The translations under genes and the position numbers were made by a program. The notes beneath the pieces were generated by a model. The model saw nothing but the letters and a program-made list of their open reading frames with translations, had not been told where the DNA came from and did not search any database. Shown one piece after another: positions 45,361 to 54,339 of a DNA stretch of 64,000 bases; positions within the stretch are counted from its first letter, which is position 1, and every line of letters begins with the position of its first letter. Source of the DNA: Shewanella glacialipiscicola (GTDB lineage: Bacteria > Pseudomonadota > Gammaproteobacteria > Enterobacterales > Shewanellaceae); assembly GCF_023283485.1 (NCBI RefSeq), contig NZ_JAKILU010000004.1, positions 186,001-250,000 of the forward strand, given 5' to 3'.

Positions 45361-45615
45361 CTATGGACGCTGTGATTCGATAAAACGAGCTAAGCTGGCA
45401 ACACTGTTAAAATGGGCCTTAGTCGCATCAGAATTAGCTTCGATTTTGATATCAAATTTTTTCTTAATAGCTAAACCCAGCTCGAGGGCGTCGATAGAAT
45501 CTAAACCTAGACCTTCGCCAAACAGCGGCGCATCGGTTTGGATATCATCAATACTGACATCTTCTAAATCGAGACAATCGATGATTAACTGCTTTATTTC
45601 ATTGTTTAAGTTCAT
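45361..45615 (-). CDS. apeE: Acyl carrier protein ApeE
   Basis: An 84-residue ACP with the phosphopantetheine site GLGLDSIDALEL (Ser40). Its start lies inside the end of apeD (17-base overlap). Together with ApeF it holds the substrates for the APE ketosynthases, ketoreductase and dehydratase. Confidence 0.95.
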   Translation of the reverse strand: MNLNNEIKQLIIDCLDLEDVSIDDIQTDAPLFGEGLGLDSIDALELGLAIKKKFDIKIEANSDATKAHFNSVASLARFIESQRP

Positions 45616-46456
45616 AAGTATGTTCTAGTTGTTGTTTATAATAATGCTCAAGATCCCGGGTTAATTGTCGGGCCATTTTTGCCTGTTCACCTAAAGCTGT
45701 TTGGTACTTTTGGTAAGAAACGATTGCGCCGATTTCAACGGCCATCCCTATGGTCTGTCTTGGGATCTCATACCAAGGTTGATCCTTTGTCAAACCGCGC
45801 ACGTTGGTACGTAGCACCACAGGTAAAATATCTACTTCGACCCTTAGAGCAATATTGGCGGCGCCGCGGGCAAAGGGGTTAATTACCTGACCGACAACCG
45901 TGCGCGTACCCTCAGGGAAGATAATTAAATTGGTGCCTCTAGCCAGTACTTCGCGGCAATCTTCTAGCAGGAGTTCCGCGCCGCGATTAGGAATATAACC
46001 CGCGCAGGATAAGGCGCCACGCAAAAACGGATTGCGCCATAAGCCTTGCTTGACGATGCAGCCTGCATTAGGCATTAGGCTTATTAGTACCACCACATCA
46101 ACTAAGCTGGGATGATTGGCGATAACAATAATGCCTCTGGCAGCATGTAATGTTTGCGCATTATGGCAGCTGACTTTGATCACGCCAGCCCAAGTGAGCA
46201 TAGCGACAAAGCCTTTGAACATAATATGCACGGCTTTTTGTACCCGAATAACCCGCTCCTCAGGTGTACCCGGCCAACAACGCAGTAGCGGCAGAATAGT
46301 TAACGAGCTGAATAAACCGCCTAAACCAAAGGTAATATAACAACTTACACCACCTAACCAACGTGACAGATAATGCAATCCTGTGCGGCGAGGTTCGGGC
46401 AAAGTGTTTGCCACGTTTAGCTCAAAATGCTCTTGACTGCGCAGGGGTTTAGACAT
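45599..46456 (-). CDS. apeD: Lysophospholipid-type acyltransferase ApeD
   Basis: A 285-residue membrane-associated acyltransferase of the PlsC family. It has motif I NHPSLVD (HX4D) near residues 120-126, and FPEGTRT near residues 186-192, plus a hydrophobic N-terminal segment near residues 33-58. It could transfer the polyene or a fatty chain to a glycerol- or sugar-based anchor. It overlaps apeC by 8 bases. Confidence 0.9.
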   Translation of the reverse strand: MSKPLRSQEHFELNVANTLPEPRRTGLHYLSRWLGGVSCYITFGLGGLFSSLTILPLLRCWPGTPEERVIRVQKAVHIMFKGFVAMLTWAGVIKVSCHNAQTLHAARGIIVIANHPSLVDVVVLISLMPNAGCIVKQGLWRNPFLRGALSCAGYIPNRGAELLLEDCREVLARGTNLIIFPEGTRTVVGQVINPFARGAANIALRVEVDILPVVLRTNVRGLTKDQPWYEIPRQTIGMAVEIGAIVSYQKYQTALGEQAKMARQLTRDLEHYYKQQLEHTYELKQ

Positions 46457-47195
46457 GTTCTAAGCGCCAATACCATCGAGATAAGCAGCCTGAAATATTT
46501 TGTGATGTCGCTAGGGCGTGAATAAATTCGCCATAGGTCAAAGGATTAAGCTTTGATGATGCCTCACTGGATAGCGGGCTTACTGTGAGCTTGACTGATG
46601 CCTTGGCATCAAAGGGCGCGAGTATAAAGCCGAGCGCCAAGGGAAGCTCAAATTCTTGAGTAAATTCATCGTATACCGGCGGCACAGGATCATCGCCAAA
46701 CACCAATAATAGTGGTTCAGTAGATTGATGCAACTGAGCGAAAGCCTCAACCATCGCTTGCGATAGGGTTTCTGTTCCTGCTGCCACCGAGGTCGACTGG
46801 GTGGTATTTTTCATCACTATGCCAAAAATACCGCTAGCCGTATTGTGCACTGATTGGCTAAATCCTAAGGGAGATAATGGCTGTTTGGCAATAATGTCTT
46901 CGAGTAAACCGATAGTACGGGGTAATTCACCGTGGCGCGAAGAAAAAATAGAACGGCAATTGACAGGTGCCTTGCATTGAAAACTCACGTCTAACATCAT
47001 TTTAGTTAAGCGACTAAAACGGCGGCGCTGCATAGCAGGGATGTGCGTTAGGGCGGGAGAGCGGTTGTCTTGCTTGGATGAGCTTATCGTCAATGTCGAT
47101 TCAGCCGAACTTTTGCGCCAATCACGCCAGCTCTGGTGGTGCTGATATTGGGGAGCCCATGCGCCCCAAGATAAAATGCTGAATGTTAGTTGCAC
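46449..47195 (-). CDS. apeC: Ketosynthase-like chain-length-factor candidate ApeC
   Basis: A 248-residue protein of the ketoacyl-synthase N-terminal family (pfam13723 type). The place of the nucleophilic elbow reads SVHNTASGIFGI: there is no active-site cysteine, and the C-terminal catalytic His motifs are absent as well. In characterised APE systems the equivalent protein pairs with ApeO as a KS-CLF heterodimer that controls polyene length. It is the first gene of the operon. Conservation of its position argues that the missing residues are functional, not decay. Confidence 0.82.
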   Translation of the reverse strand: MQLTFSILSWGAWAPQYQHHQSWRDWRKSSAESTLTISSSKQDNRSPALTHIPAMQRRRFSRLTKMMLDVSFQCKAPVNCRSIFSSRHGELPRTIGLLEDIIAKQPLSPLGFSQSVHNTASGIFGIVMKNTTQSTSVAAGTETLSQAMVEAFAQLHQSTEPLLLVFGDDPVPPVYDEFTQEFELPLALGFILAPFDAKASVKLTVSPLSSEASSKLNPLTYGEFIHALATSQNISGCLSRWYWRLEHV

Positions 47196-47236
47196 TACTT
47201 TGCCTCGACACTTAATTTAAGCTGTCTTAGTTATCC

Positions 47237-47252
47237 CTAACCTATAAGTTAG
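47237..47252. promoter_or_regulatory. Palindrome upstream of apeC, possible operator
   Basis: CTAAC-CTATAA-GTTAG forms a 5-base inverted repeat with an AT-rich centre, 42 bases upstream of the apeC start, where a repressor or activator could bind. No regulator gene is adjacent. Weak evidence. Confidence 0.3.
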
Positions 47253-47484
47253 AACATGGATGGATTGACTCACCACAGTTAGGTTTAAGCATGTTGAAAA
47301 CGCAAGTTTTAACCCTCTACAGCACGGCTATTCTACACTAAGACCTTCATTTTTATGAAACCATTTGCATCGAGTGGGTTAATAGATTGAAAGTATATGT
47401 TGCTAATTTCAACCGCTAAATGGATCTTGCTCAACAATCTTTACTGTGGTGACAATATTCAAAATCTAGGCCAGCATAAAAATA

Positions 47485-47510
47485 AAAAAAGGCGCCTGCA
47501 GCGCCTTTTA
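47485..47510 (-). terminator. Intrinsic terminator of the DUF3014 gene
   Basis: On the minus strand AAAAGGCGC and GCGCCTTTTTT form a stem around the central GCAG region, ending in a T-run, about 31 bases after the stop. It separates the DUF3014 gene from the APE operon. Confidence 0.88.
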
Positions 47511-47540
47511 CGGTTAACTCGATAATTTATGACAAAGAGT

Positions 47541-48437
47541 CTACTGCGCGAGTTGGTTCTCTAACTTGCGTAACGCGACTTTGAGTTTGCGAGTATTTTC
47601 TGGCCCCATGCGGATGAGCAATTTTTGTGCGCTAGGTAGCGCCTCTAAATTAGGGTCAACAAATTGATAGTTAACACTAATCGAGCTTAATTCAATGGGG
47701 TCTTCAATAATAGGTGCCGCTAGTAACAATTTAATAGCCTGTAGCATTCTGTCGTTGAATTTGGCATTACTGTAGCCGAGTTCGCTAAAGGCCTCTTCTA
47801 GCATGGGCGTCATTTGCTTATAAGTAGCCATTAAGCTTTGTTCGTCCATTTTGACGATTGAATCAACATAAGCATCGTATCGGTGGAAACCCTCTGGGTT
47901 CAAATACACCTTATTAGTGATTTCAGAAACTGTGAACTGTTTTTCTGGGCCTTTGATTGGGCTGACCTTACGGGTTAATTCGCCTTGAGCTAAATTGTCT
48001 ACAAATACGACAAATTGGCGGGCTAAATCCTGTTGTACTAATGAAGATGCGACCACATTATTATTAATCAGCGCAAGGACTTTTTGTTGCACGAAAGTAT
48101 CACTTTCAGCCAATGCGGGTACGGGATCTGCTATCACTTCAGGCTCAGGCACGACAGATGTATTGGTATTACTGCTGTCTGTTTCTTGTGTTACTGGCGC
48201 GACCTCTTCGGTTTCTGGCTCTGGTGCACTTTCGAGCGTCATTGGCTCAGACGACGGCGTTTCAGGTAACACTATCGGTGCATTCGGGATAAGTTTGGGT
48301 GAGTCTGAATCATTACTATAGTAATAATATCCTCCTGCAGAAAGCAGAATAACGAGCACTATCGCCAAAAGTGCGAAGCGATTACTGCTAGAAGACGTTT
48401 CTTTAGGGTCTATTCTATCATCTTGATTAACTTGCAT
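47541..48437 (-). CDS. DUF3014 membrane-anchored protein
   Basis: A 298-residue protein with a cytoplasmic stub, one membrane helix (residues 21-40), a long Pro/Glu/Thr-rich linker (about 48-110) and a folded C-terminal DUF3014 domain (about 112-298). Conserved stretches include DNLAQGELTRKVSPIKGPEK, GFHRYDAYVDSI and NYQFVDPNLEALPSAQKLL. Function unknown; the topology suggests a periplasmic domain held off the membrane. Confidence 0.85.
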   Translation of the reverse strand: MQVNQDDRIDPKETSSSSNRFALLAIVLVILLSAGGYYYYSNDSDSPKLIPNAPIVLPETPSSEPMTLESAPEPETEEVAPVTQETDSSNTNTSVVPEPEVIADPVPALAESDTFVQQKVLALINNNVVASSLVQQDLARQFVVFVDNLAQGELTRKVSPIKGPEKQFTVSEITNKVYLNPEGFHRYDAYVDSIVKMDEQSLMATYKQMTPMLEEAFSELGYSNAKFNDRMLQAIKLLLAAPIIEDPIELSSISVNYQFVDPNLEALPSAQKLLIRMGPENTRKLKVALRKLENQLAQ

Positions 48438-48648
48438 TTTACATCCTTAGCTTGAGTGTTAAGGTTAACTTGGTGAATACATGTCGCTAATATTAACGTG
48501 CAAGAGCGGTGTTATGTTTGTACCACTGGTTTATTCTGCAAGTTTCCATACGCTTGTCTATAGCGCTTAGCTGAACATGAACAATTTATTTTAACTATCG
48601 AGGCACATTACTTTTCTTTAGCTTATCTTTGAGGCCTAAGTTAAAAAC

Positions 48649-50739
48649 TTAAGCCTGCACATAATGTTGCCTATGGCCGAGCCAACGTAAGATAATCGCG
48701 TCGACCTTTTCAGGTGCCTGTGCCATCACATGATTTGCCAGTTTTTGAATGTGTGGGATTAACGCTTGGTCCCGCACCAGATCAGCAATTTTAAGCTCGG
48801 CGAGTCCCGTTTGTTTAGTCCCTAGCACTTCACCTGGACCACGAATTTCTAAGTCTTTTTGCGCTATGATAAAACCATCATTACTTTGCCTGAGTACACT
48901 CAGCCTTTGGGTTGCAGTATGACTTAGCGGCGCCTTGTAGAGTAACACACAATGGCTTGCTATGGCGCCTCGACCGACTCGTCCGCGTAGTTGATGCAGT
49001 TGGGCTAAGCCTAAACGTTCAGGGTTTTCGATGATCATTAGGCTAGAGTTGGGTACGTCAACGCCGACTTCAATTACCGTCGTCGCGACTAATAAATGGA
49101 TAATTCCTGCTTTAAAATCGGCCATGATCTGCTGTTTTTCAGCACTTTTTAATCTCCCGTGAACTAGACCAATATTTAATTCGGGCAAGGCGAGGCGCAG
49201 TTCTTCGGCCGTGTCTTCGGCGGCTTGGCATTCGAGCACTTCGGATTCCTCAATCAGAGTACACACCCAATAGGCCTGACGTTTATCTGTGATGACGGCG
49301 TTGCGTACCCGTTCGAGCACTTCTTGGCGACGCGTATCGGCAATCGCCACGGTAGTCACAGGAGTACGCCCTGGAGGCAGCTCATCAATAATTGAGGTAT
49401 CGAGATCCGCGTAGGCTGTCATCGCCAGCGTGCGGGGGATCGGCGTTGCCGTCATGATCAATTGATGCGGGTGGAACCCTTGACTCACGCCCTTTTCTCG
49501 CAGATCTAAGCGTTGGTGTACGCCGAATCTGTGCTGCTCATCAATAATAATTAGTGCGAGTTTGTTAAAGACCACATGCTGCTGGAATATTGCGTGGGTA
49601 CCAATCACCATCTGCGCCGCGCCCGATTGTATATCTTCTAATGATTGCGCTCTAACCTTGCCCTTGAGCTTACCCGCCAGCCAACCGACTTTAAGTCCGA
49701 GTGGCTCGAACCAAGCGGCAAAGTTAGTTGCATGCTGCTCGGCTAGTAACTCAGTTGGTGCCATCATGGCAACTTGATACCCGTTTTCAATCGCTTGCAG
49801 CGCTGCCATCGCCGCGACTAAGGTTTTACCTGAACCTACATCCCCTTGCACTAAACGCATCATAGGGTGTGGTTTTTCTAAATCTTTGCCTATATCGGCC
49901 ACCACTCTTTGCTGGGCGCCGGTGGGCTTAAAAGGCAAAGCAGCGAGGAAAGAGTTGAGCAACTGCCCCGTAGCGGGCATGGTGACGGCGGCGTCTAAAT
50001 TACTGCGCTGTCTTAGACGTAACATGCTGAGATTATGGGCGAGTAATTCTTCCTGCACGAGTCGCTGCTGTGCTGGGTGTTGGCCTAACTCTAAATCAAA
50101 TTGTGATATCCCCGCAGGAGGACGGTGCAGCGTCTGCAGCGCTTGTTTAAGGCTGATGTTGTTTGGTTGCAACTGTGGTGGCAGTAGCTCGGTTAGGCCG
50201 CCATCTTCCAGCAATACCAAAGCTTGCTCGGTCAGTTTTAGCCAACTTGCCTGCTTTAAGCCTTCAGTAGTGGGATAAATTGGCGTTAGCGTATCGCTTA
50301 ATTGAATATCTTCACCTGGATGTACCACTTTATATTCTGGATGCACTATCTCGGCTTGATGGCTGCCACGGCGGACTTCACCGTAGGCGCGGATCATCAA
50401 ACCATTTTGCATGGCATTGCGCTGGGCGACGGAAAAGTTAAAAAAGCGCAGGCTTAAGCTGCCAGTATCGTCGCGCACATTGCAGACCAGCATGCGCTTG
50501 CGGCCTTGAATGATTTGTGTCGATTGGATTTGTGCTTCTACGGTGCCATAACCGCCTTGGCTTAGAGCGGCAATCGGATAAATTTGGGTTCTATCTTCGT
50601 AACGCAGCGGTAAATGAAACAGCAGATCTTGTACTGTTGTGATGCCGAGTTTTGCGAGTTTCTCCGCGACCTTTTTGGCGACGCCTTTGAGGTCGGTGAT
50701 CGGAACAAGATCCAATTGCTGCAAGTCGTTAGCACTCAA
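48649..50739 (-). CDS. recG: ATP-dependent DNA helicase RecG
   Basis: Helicase that remodels stalled replication forks and Holliday junctions. The 696-residue protein has an N-terminal wedge/OB domain (about 1-260), then SF2 motifs: Walker A QGDVGSGKT, motif II IIIDEQHRFGVHQR, motif III MTATPIPRT and motif VI QLRGRVGRG. It ends LRWLGHRQHYVQA. The start is doubtful: TTG at 50739 gives 696 residues; another TTG at 50724 gives a protein starting MQQLDLVPIT, which fits the family better. Neither has a strong ribosome site. Confidence 0.96.
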   Translation of the reverse strand: MSANDLQQLDLVPITDLKGVAKKVAEKLAKLGITTVQDLLFHLPLRYEDRTQIYPIAALSQGGYGTVEAQIQSTQIIQGRKRMLVCNVRDDTGSLSLRFFNFSVAQRNAMQNGLMIRAYGEVRRGSHQAEIVHPEYKVVHPGEDIQLSDTLTPIYPTTEGLKQASWLKLTEQALVLLEDGGLTELLPPQLQPNNISLKQALQTLHRPPAGISQFDLELGQHPAQQRLVQEELLAHNLSMLRLRQRSNLDAAVTMPATGQLLNSFLAALPFKPTGAQQRVVADIGKDLEKPHPMMRLVQGDVGSGKTLVAAMAALQAIENGYQVAMMAPTELLAEQHATNFAAWFEPLGLKVGWLAGKLKGKVRAQSLEDIQSGAAQMVIGTHAIFQQHVVFNKLALIIIDEQHRFGVHQRLDLREKGVSQGFHPHQLIMTATPIPRTLAMTAYADLDTSIIDELPPGRTPVTTVAIADTRRQEVLERVRNAVITDKRQAYWVCTLIEESEVLECQAAEDTAEELRLALPELNIGLVHGRLKSAEKQQIMADFKAGIIHLLVATTVIEVGVDVPNSSLMIIENPERLGLAQLHQLRGRVGRGAIASHCVLLYKAPLSHTATQRLSVLRQSNDGFIIAQKDLEIRGPGEVLGTKQTGLAELKIADLVRDQALIPHIQKLANHVMAQAPEKVDAIILRWLGHRQHYVQA

Positions 50740-50861
50740 TCACTGTGAATTTATACATATATTAACAGAGAATAAGCGTAAGGCAATCTCAAGGGTTATA
50801 AGGGAGAAATCAAACGGTGTTTAGCAGCCTTACTAATACCAATTTGTAAGGCATAGATAGC

Positions 50862-50888
50862 AAAACACCGAAATGATTCCGGTGTTTT
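50862..50888. terminator. Intrinsic terminator of the CaCA antiporter gene
   Basis: AAAACACCG and CGGTGTTTT are perfect complements around a 9-base loop, with Ts on either side, 25 bases after the antiporter stop. Confidence 0.85.
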
Positions 50889-50913
50889 TAATCGCTATTT
50901 GCTGGCTTTGCTT

Positions 50914-51858
50914 TTAAACCAAAGCTTGTGTGCTAGCTTGGTTAACTAAATAACCCATGTAACCTAAGTAGCCTAGCAATAGTACGGTGCCTTCGCGGCG
51001 GCCGATACGTAAACCTGTCCAAGCAAAAGGTAAAATGATGACTGCAAATGCCAGCATCACGATAAAATCTATCGGCTGAAAGCCCAATGACGATACCGGT
51101 TGCACGATAGCCGTGATACCTAAAATGCCTAAAATATTAAAGATATTCGATCCGACAATGTTACCGATAGCGATATCGCTTTGGCCTTTGAGTGCCGCAA
51201 TAACTGAGGTAACTAATTCAGGCATACTGGTGCCAATTGCCACGATAGTTAGGCCGATAATGACTTCACTCACGCCAAATGTTTTAGCTAAGTCTACTGC
51301 GCCATTAACAAACAAAATACCACCGCCGACCAACATACTAATACCAACAACAATAAATAGGGCTGAAAGTAATGGGTTATTTGGACCTGCTTCAATTTCT
51401 TCCTCTTCATTGCTATTTTTCGAGCTGATGTAACTAAAGGCTAAATAACCGATAAGTAATGATAGCAATACCACACCATCAATTAGGCTCAGTTCACCAT
51501 CTAACAAGAGTCCCCAGAACAACATTGAAGCCAATATCATCAAAGGGATATCGCGTTTCACGACTTGGGATTGTACTTGAATAGGGCGGATAAGCGCTGT
51601 GATCGCTAAAATCAAACCTATGTTAGCAATGTTAGATCCAATGACATTACCTAAGGCAATACCGCTGTTGCCGGCCAGTGCTGATTTAACACTTACAGCC
51701 AACTCTGGTGCGCTAGTACCAAAGGCTACAATCGTTAACCCTATGATAAGTGGTGTAATACCTAAGCGTAGTGCGATGGAGCTCGCACCGCGGACTAGGG
51801 CTTCTGCACCTAGGGTCAAAATAATAAAACCACCAAGAATAGATAATGTAATTAGCAT
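50914..51858 (-). CDS. Calcium/sodium antiporter, CaCA family (YrbG-like)
   Basis: A 314-residue inner-membrane cation exchanger with ten helices in two inverted halves. Each half has the alpha-repeat signature: GTSAPELAVSVKSAL near residues 47-61 and GTSMPELVTSVIAAL near residues 210-224, each followed by IGSNIANIG or VGSNIFNIL. An acidic loop (EEEEIEAG) joins the halves. It probably exports calcium using sodium or protons. It is a single gene. Confidence 0.94.
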   Translation of the reverse strand: MLITLSILGGFIILTLGAEALVRGASSIALRLGITPLIIGLTIVAFGTSAPELAVSVKSALAGNSGIALGNVIGSNIANIGLILAITALIRPIQVQSQVVKRDIPLMILASMLFWGLLLDGELSLIDGVVLLSLLIGYLAFSYISSKNSNEEEEIEAGPNNPLLSALFIVVGISMLVGGGILFVNGAVDLAKTFGVSEVIIGLTIVAIGTSMPELVTSVIAALKGQSDIAIGNIVGSNIFNILGILGITAIVQPVSSLGFQPIDFIVMLAFAVIILPFAWTGLRIGRREGTVLLLGYLGYMGYLVNQASTQALV

Positions 51859-51967
51859 CTTAGGACTCTGTTAAACCTGTTTTAAGTGGGATGGTAAAAG
51901 GACTCTATGCCCTTAATCGACTGGCGGCATGATACTTGATTCTGTAGTACTTTGACAGATTATGTCA

Positions 51968-51993
51968 TAAAAAAGCACGCTGTTAGCGTGCTC
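51968..51993 (-). terminator. Intrinsic terminator of the AMP-binding synthetase gene
   Basis: On the minus strand GAGCACGC-TAACA-GCGTGCTT forms a stem followed by TTTTTTATG, about 50 bases after the synthetase stop. Confidence 0.9.
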
Positions 51994-52040
51994 TATCATA
52001 ATGGCGGGTTGATATTAGCCATGTCACTGTTTTGGTTTAA

Positions 52041-53705
52041 CTATTTTTTAGGTAACTCATCTTCCCAGCGCACTTGTGCGCCGCGAACACCGTCCACTCG
52101 CTCGCTAAAGGCTTTTTCAAGCACATGGCGTTTGATTTTTAGTGTCGGCGTGAGTGCGTCGTTTTCAATCGTCCAAGGCTCGGTAACGACTATAATCGCA
52201 TCGACATGTTCGTGGGACTCTAAGTGTGGATTGACACTATCGAGTGTTGCCTTAAGCGAAGAACGGACTTCCTCGCGTGCTTGTAAGTTTGCGCCTTCTG
52301 ATAGTTGCACTAACGCAACGGGATGTGGCAAACCAGAGCCTATTACGCAGATAAGCTCCACATGCGGATCCTGGGCTAATTTACGCTCGATAGGTACGGG
52401 CGCGACATATTTGCCCTTGGCGGTTTTAAAGTTATCTTTGACTCGGCCAGTAATGGTCACACAACCATCGGCATCGATAGAACACAGATCGCCAGTATGG
52501 AAAAACCCGTCGGCATCAAATGCTGCAGCAGTCGCTTCTGGTTGTAGGTAATAAGCCGTCATTAAGCCGGGGCTTTTTAGCAGTAACTCTCCATCCTCAC
52601 CTTGGCGGATGTAGCAATCCTCAACAGGGCGGCCGACGCTGCCAATTTTACGGGCATCGAAGGGATAATTAATAATGGAATAGGCGCAGTTTTCTGTCAT
52701 TCCCCACGCTTCACAGATATTAAGACCAATGCTGTGATACCAGTGGATCAGTGACGGCGGAATGGGTGCTGAGCCAGAACCCAGTAAACGGCAATGATTT
52801 AATCCTAAGCCTTTATGGATTTTGTATTTCACTAAGCTGCTGATCAAGGGAATTTTTAACAGCAAGTTGAGTTTGCCCACGCCAATTTTGTCGATAATAT
52901 TTTTTTGAAACAGGCTCCATAAGCGCGGTACCGAGAAGAAAACTGTCGGTTTGGCTCGCTGCACATCGGCAACAAAGGAGTCGAGGCTCTCGACGAAGGC
53001 GACCACACTGCCTGAATAGAAAGAGGAACCCTCAATCGCCACACGTTCGGTAATGTGCGCTAAGGGTAAATAGGATAAAAGTCGGTCGTTGCCGTCGGTA
53101 CGTAAATCACGCACTACCGCTTGGCAGGTCCAGCCATAGCTGGCGAAGGTTTGAAGTGCGCCCTTAGGTTGACCCGTTGAGCCAGAGGTATAGATGAGTG
53201 TCATCACTTGATCTAGAGTGGGCAGCGGCGCATCAATTAACGGAGAACCTAGCTTAAGTAATTGATCCCACCGATATTGGGCTGGCATTGTCTCGTAGGG
53301 CATCGCAAGGCGCAGTAACTCGCCGCCGACACCCGCTTCTTGGTCGGCCCAGTGATCGAGCTTACCAAGAAAAATAGCTTTAGCGCCGCTGTGCTGTAAT
53401 ACAAAGCGAATCGTATCGGTATTGGCTGTAGGGTATATCGGCACGCTGATGTAGCCACCGAGCATTAACGCAAGGTCAGTGATAAACCATTCCGCACAAT
53501 TTTTAGAGAGCACGGCAACTTTATCACCGGGCTCTAAACCGAGGTGGCGTAAAGCGCCCGCTAATTGTTGAACCTTTTCTTGAACCTCGCCCCAAGTGAA
53601 ATCAAGGTATTGACCCTTGATTGGTTGGCGTAAATAGATTTGATCTCCCTGAGTTTTTGCCCAGTGCGCCAGCATTTCAATTGGCGTCTTAATCGCTGTA
53701 TCCAT
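52041..53705 (-). CDS. Long-chain acyl-CoA synthetase-like AMP-dependent ligase
   Basis: A 554-residue ANL-family ligase that activates a fatty acid as acyl-AMP and forms the CoA thioester. It has MTLIYTSGSTGQPKGAL (P-loop), AWGMTENCA, the FFHTGDLCSIDADG hinge region and GRVKDNFKTAKGKYVAP near the C-terminus. I place the start at ATG 53705 behind AGGGAA; the frame extends upstream for 30 codons without family similarity. It is separate from the APE operon and probably works in fatty acid use. Confidence 0.93.
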   Translation of the reverse strand: MDTAIKTPIEMLAHWAKTQGDQIYLRQPIKGQYLDFTWGEVQEKVQQLAGALRHLGLEPGDKVAVLSKNCAEWFITDLALMLGGYISVPIYPTANTDTIRFVLQHSGAKAIFLGKLDHWADQEAGVGGELLRLAMPYETMPAQYRWDQLLKLGSPLIDAPLPTLDQVMTLIYTSGSTGQPKGALQTFASYGWTCQAVVRDLRTDGNDRLLSYLPLAHITERVAIEGSSFYSGSVVAFVESLDSFVADVQRAKPTVFFSVPRLWSLFQKNIIDKIGVGKLNLLLKIPLISSLVKYKIHKGLGLNHCRLLGSGSAPIPPSLIHWYHSIGLNICEAWGMTENCAYSIINYPFDARKIGSVGRPVEDCYIRQGEDGELLLKSPGLMTAYYLQPEATAAAFDADGFFHTGDLCSIDADGCVTITGRVKDNFKTAKGKYVAPVPIERKLAQDPHVELICVIGSGLPHPVALVQLSEGANLQAREEVRSSLKATLDSVNPHLESHEHVDAIIVVTEPWTIENDALTPTLKIKRHVLEKAFSERVDGVRGAQVRWEDELPKK

Positions 53706-53885
53706 TGGCAATTCCCTGTTCTTTATTGTTTTTTGGCTTGGTCCAGTATGGCGAGTTTTGTGATGTGGCGCAAATATTTTGCATAATTGTAACATTTAAA
53801 ATTTGAACACTAAGCTGACAAGCTGAGCGTGAAATAACAATAGAGTATAAACAGGGGATATCAGAGAGTTTTTATAAGGTAATAA

Positions 53886-53907
53886 AAAAGGCGCCGTAGC
53901 GCCTTTT
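53886..53907. terminator. Intrinsic terminator of the rpoZ-spoT-ridA unit
   Basis: AAAAGGCGC and GCGCCTTTT are perfect complements around CGTA, 24 bases after the ridA stop. Confidence 0.92.
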
Positions 53908-53930
53908 CGTTGAGTTGATGCGAAGATGAG

Positions 53931-54314
53931 CTACAGCTCCATCACGCCATCCATTTCAACTTGCGAATCTTTTGGCAATTGCTTCACGCCGATAGCTGCG
54001 CGCGCAGGGTATGGCTGGCTAAAATAACGGCTCATGATTTCATTCACTTTTGCAAAGTGGCTTAAATCAATCAGGAAGATATTTAACTTCACGATATCGT
54101 TAATTGTGCCACCCGCAGCAGTGCAAACCGCCGTTAGGTTGTCAAAGACTTGCATAACTTGTGCTTCAAAATCGTCGCTAACAATTTGCATTGTGCTCGG
54201 TACGAGCGGAATTTGGCCTGATAAATACACAGTACTGCCAACTTTAACCGCCTGTGAATAAGTACCGATTGCCGCAGGGGCATTTTCAGTTGCGATAATG
54301 ATTTTTTCTGCCAT
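53931..54314 (-). CDS. ridA: 2-iminobutanoate/2-iminopropanoate deaminase RidA
   Basis: A 127-residue trimeric enzyme that hydrolyses reactive enamine/imine intermediates made by PLP enzymes. The catalytic Arg is in [41 protein letters not shown] near residues 19-37 is typical. It follows spoT by 25 bases and closes that unit. Confidence 0.95.
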   Translation of the reverse strand: MAEKIIIATENAPAAIGTYSQAVKVGSTVYLSGQIPLVPSTMQIVSDDFEAQVMQVFDNLTAVCTAAGGTINDIVKLNIFLIDLSHFAKVNEIMSRYFSQPYPARAAIGVKQLPKDSQVEMDGVMEL

Positions 54315-54339
54315 GACGCTCTCTCTATTCTTGAGTTAA

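Larger units (their letters stand above)
47196..47540. other. Upstream region of the aryl polyene operon
   Basis: About 345 bases without a gene. It must hold the APE operon promoter, but I cannot pick convincing -35/-10 boxes. It contains the palindrome listed at 47237-47252, a further GTTAGG at 47278-47283 and the terminator of the DUF3014 gene at 47485-47510. Confidence 0.55.

Noticed and set aside
46449..47195. apeC as a pseudogene because the catalytic cysteine is missing
   Set aside because: The frame is intact, overlapped with apeD, and the same loss is expected in chain-length-factor proteins of APE systems.
52041..53705. The AMP-dependent ligase as part of the aryl polyene pathway
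   Set aside because: It is separated by several unrelated genes and terminators and resembles long-chain acyl-CoA synthetases; ApeH already fills the ligase role.
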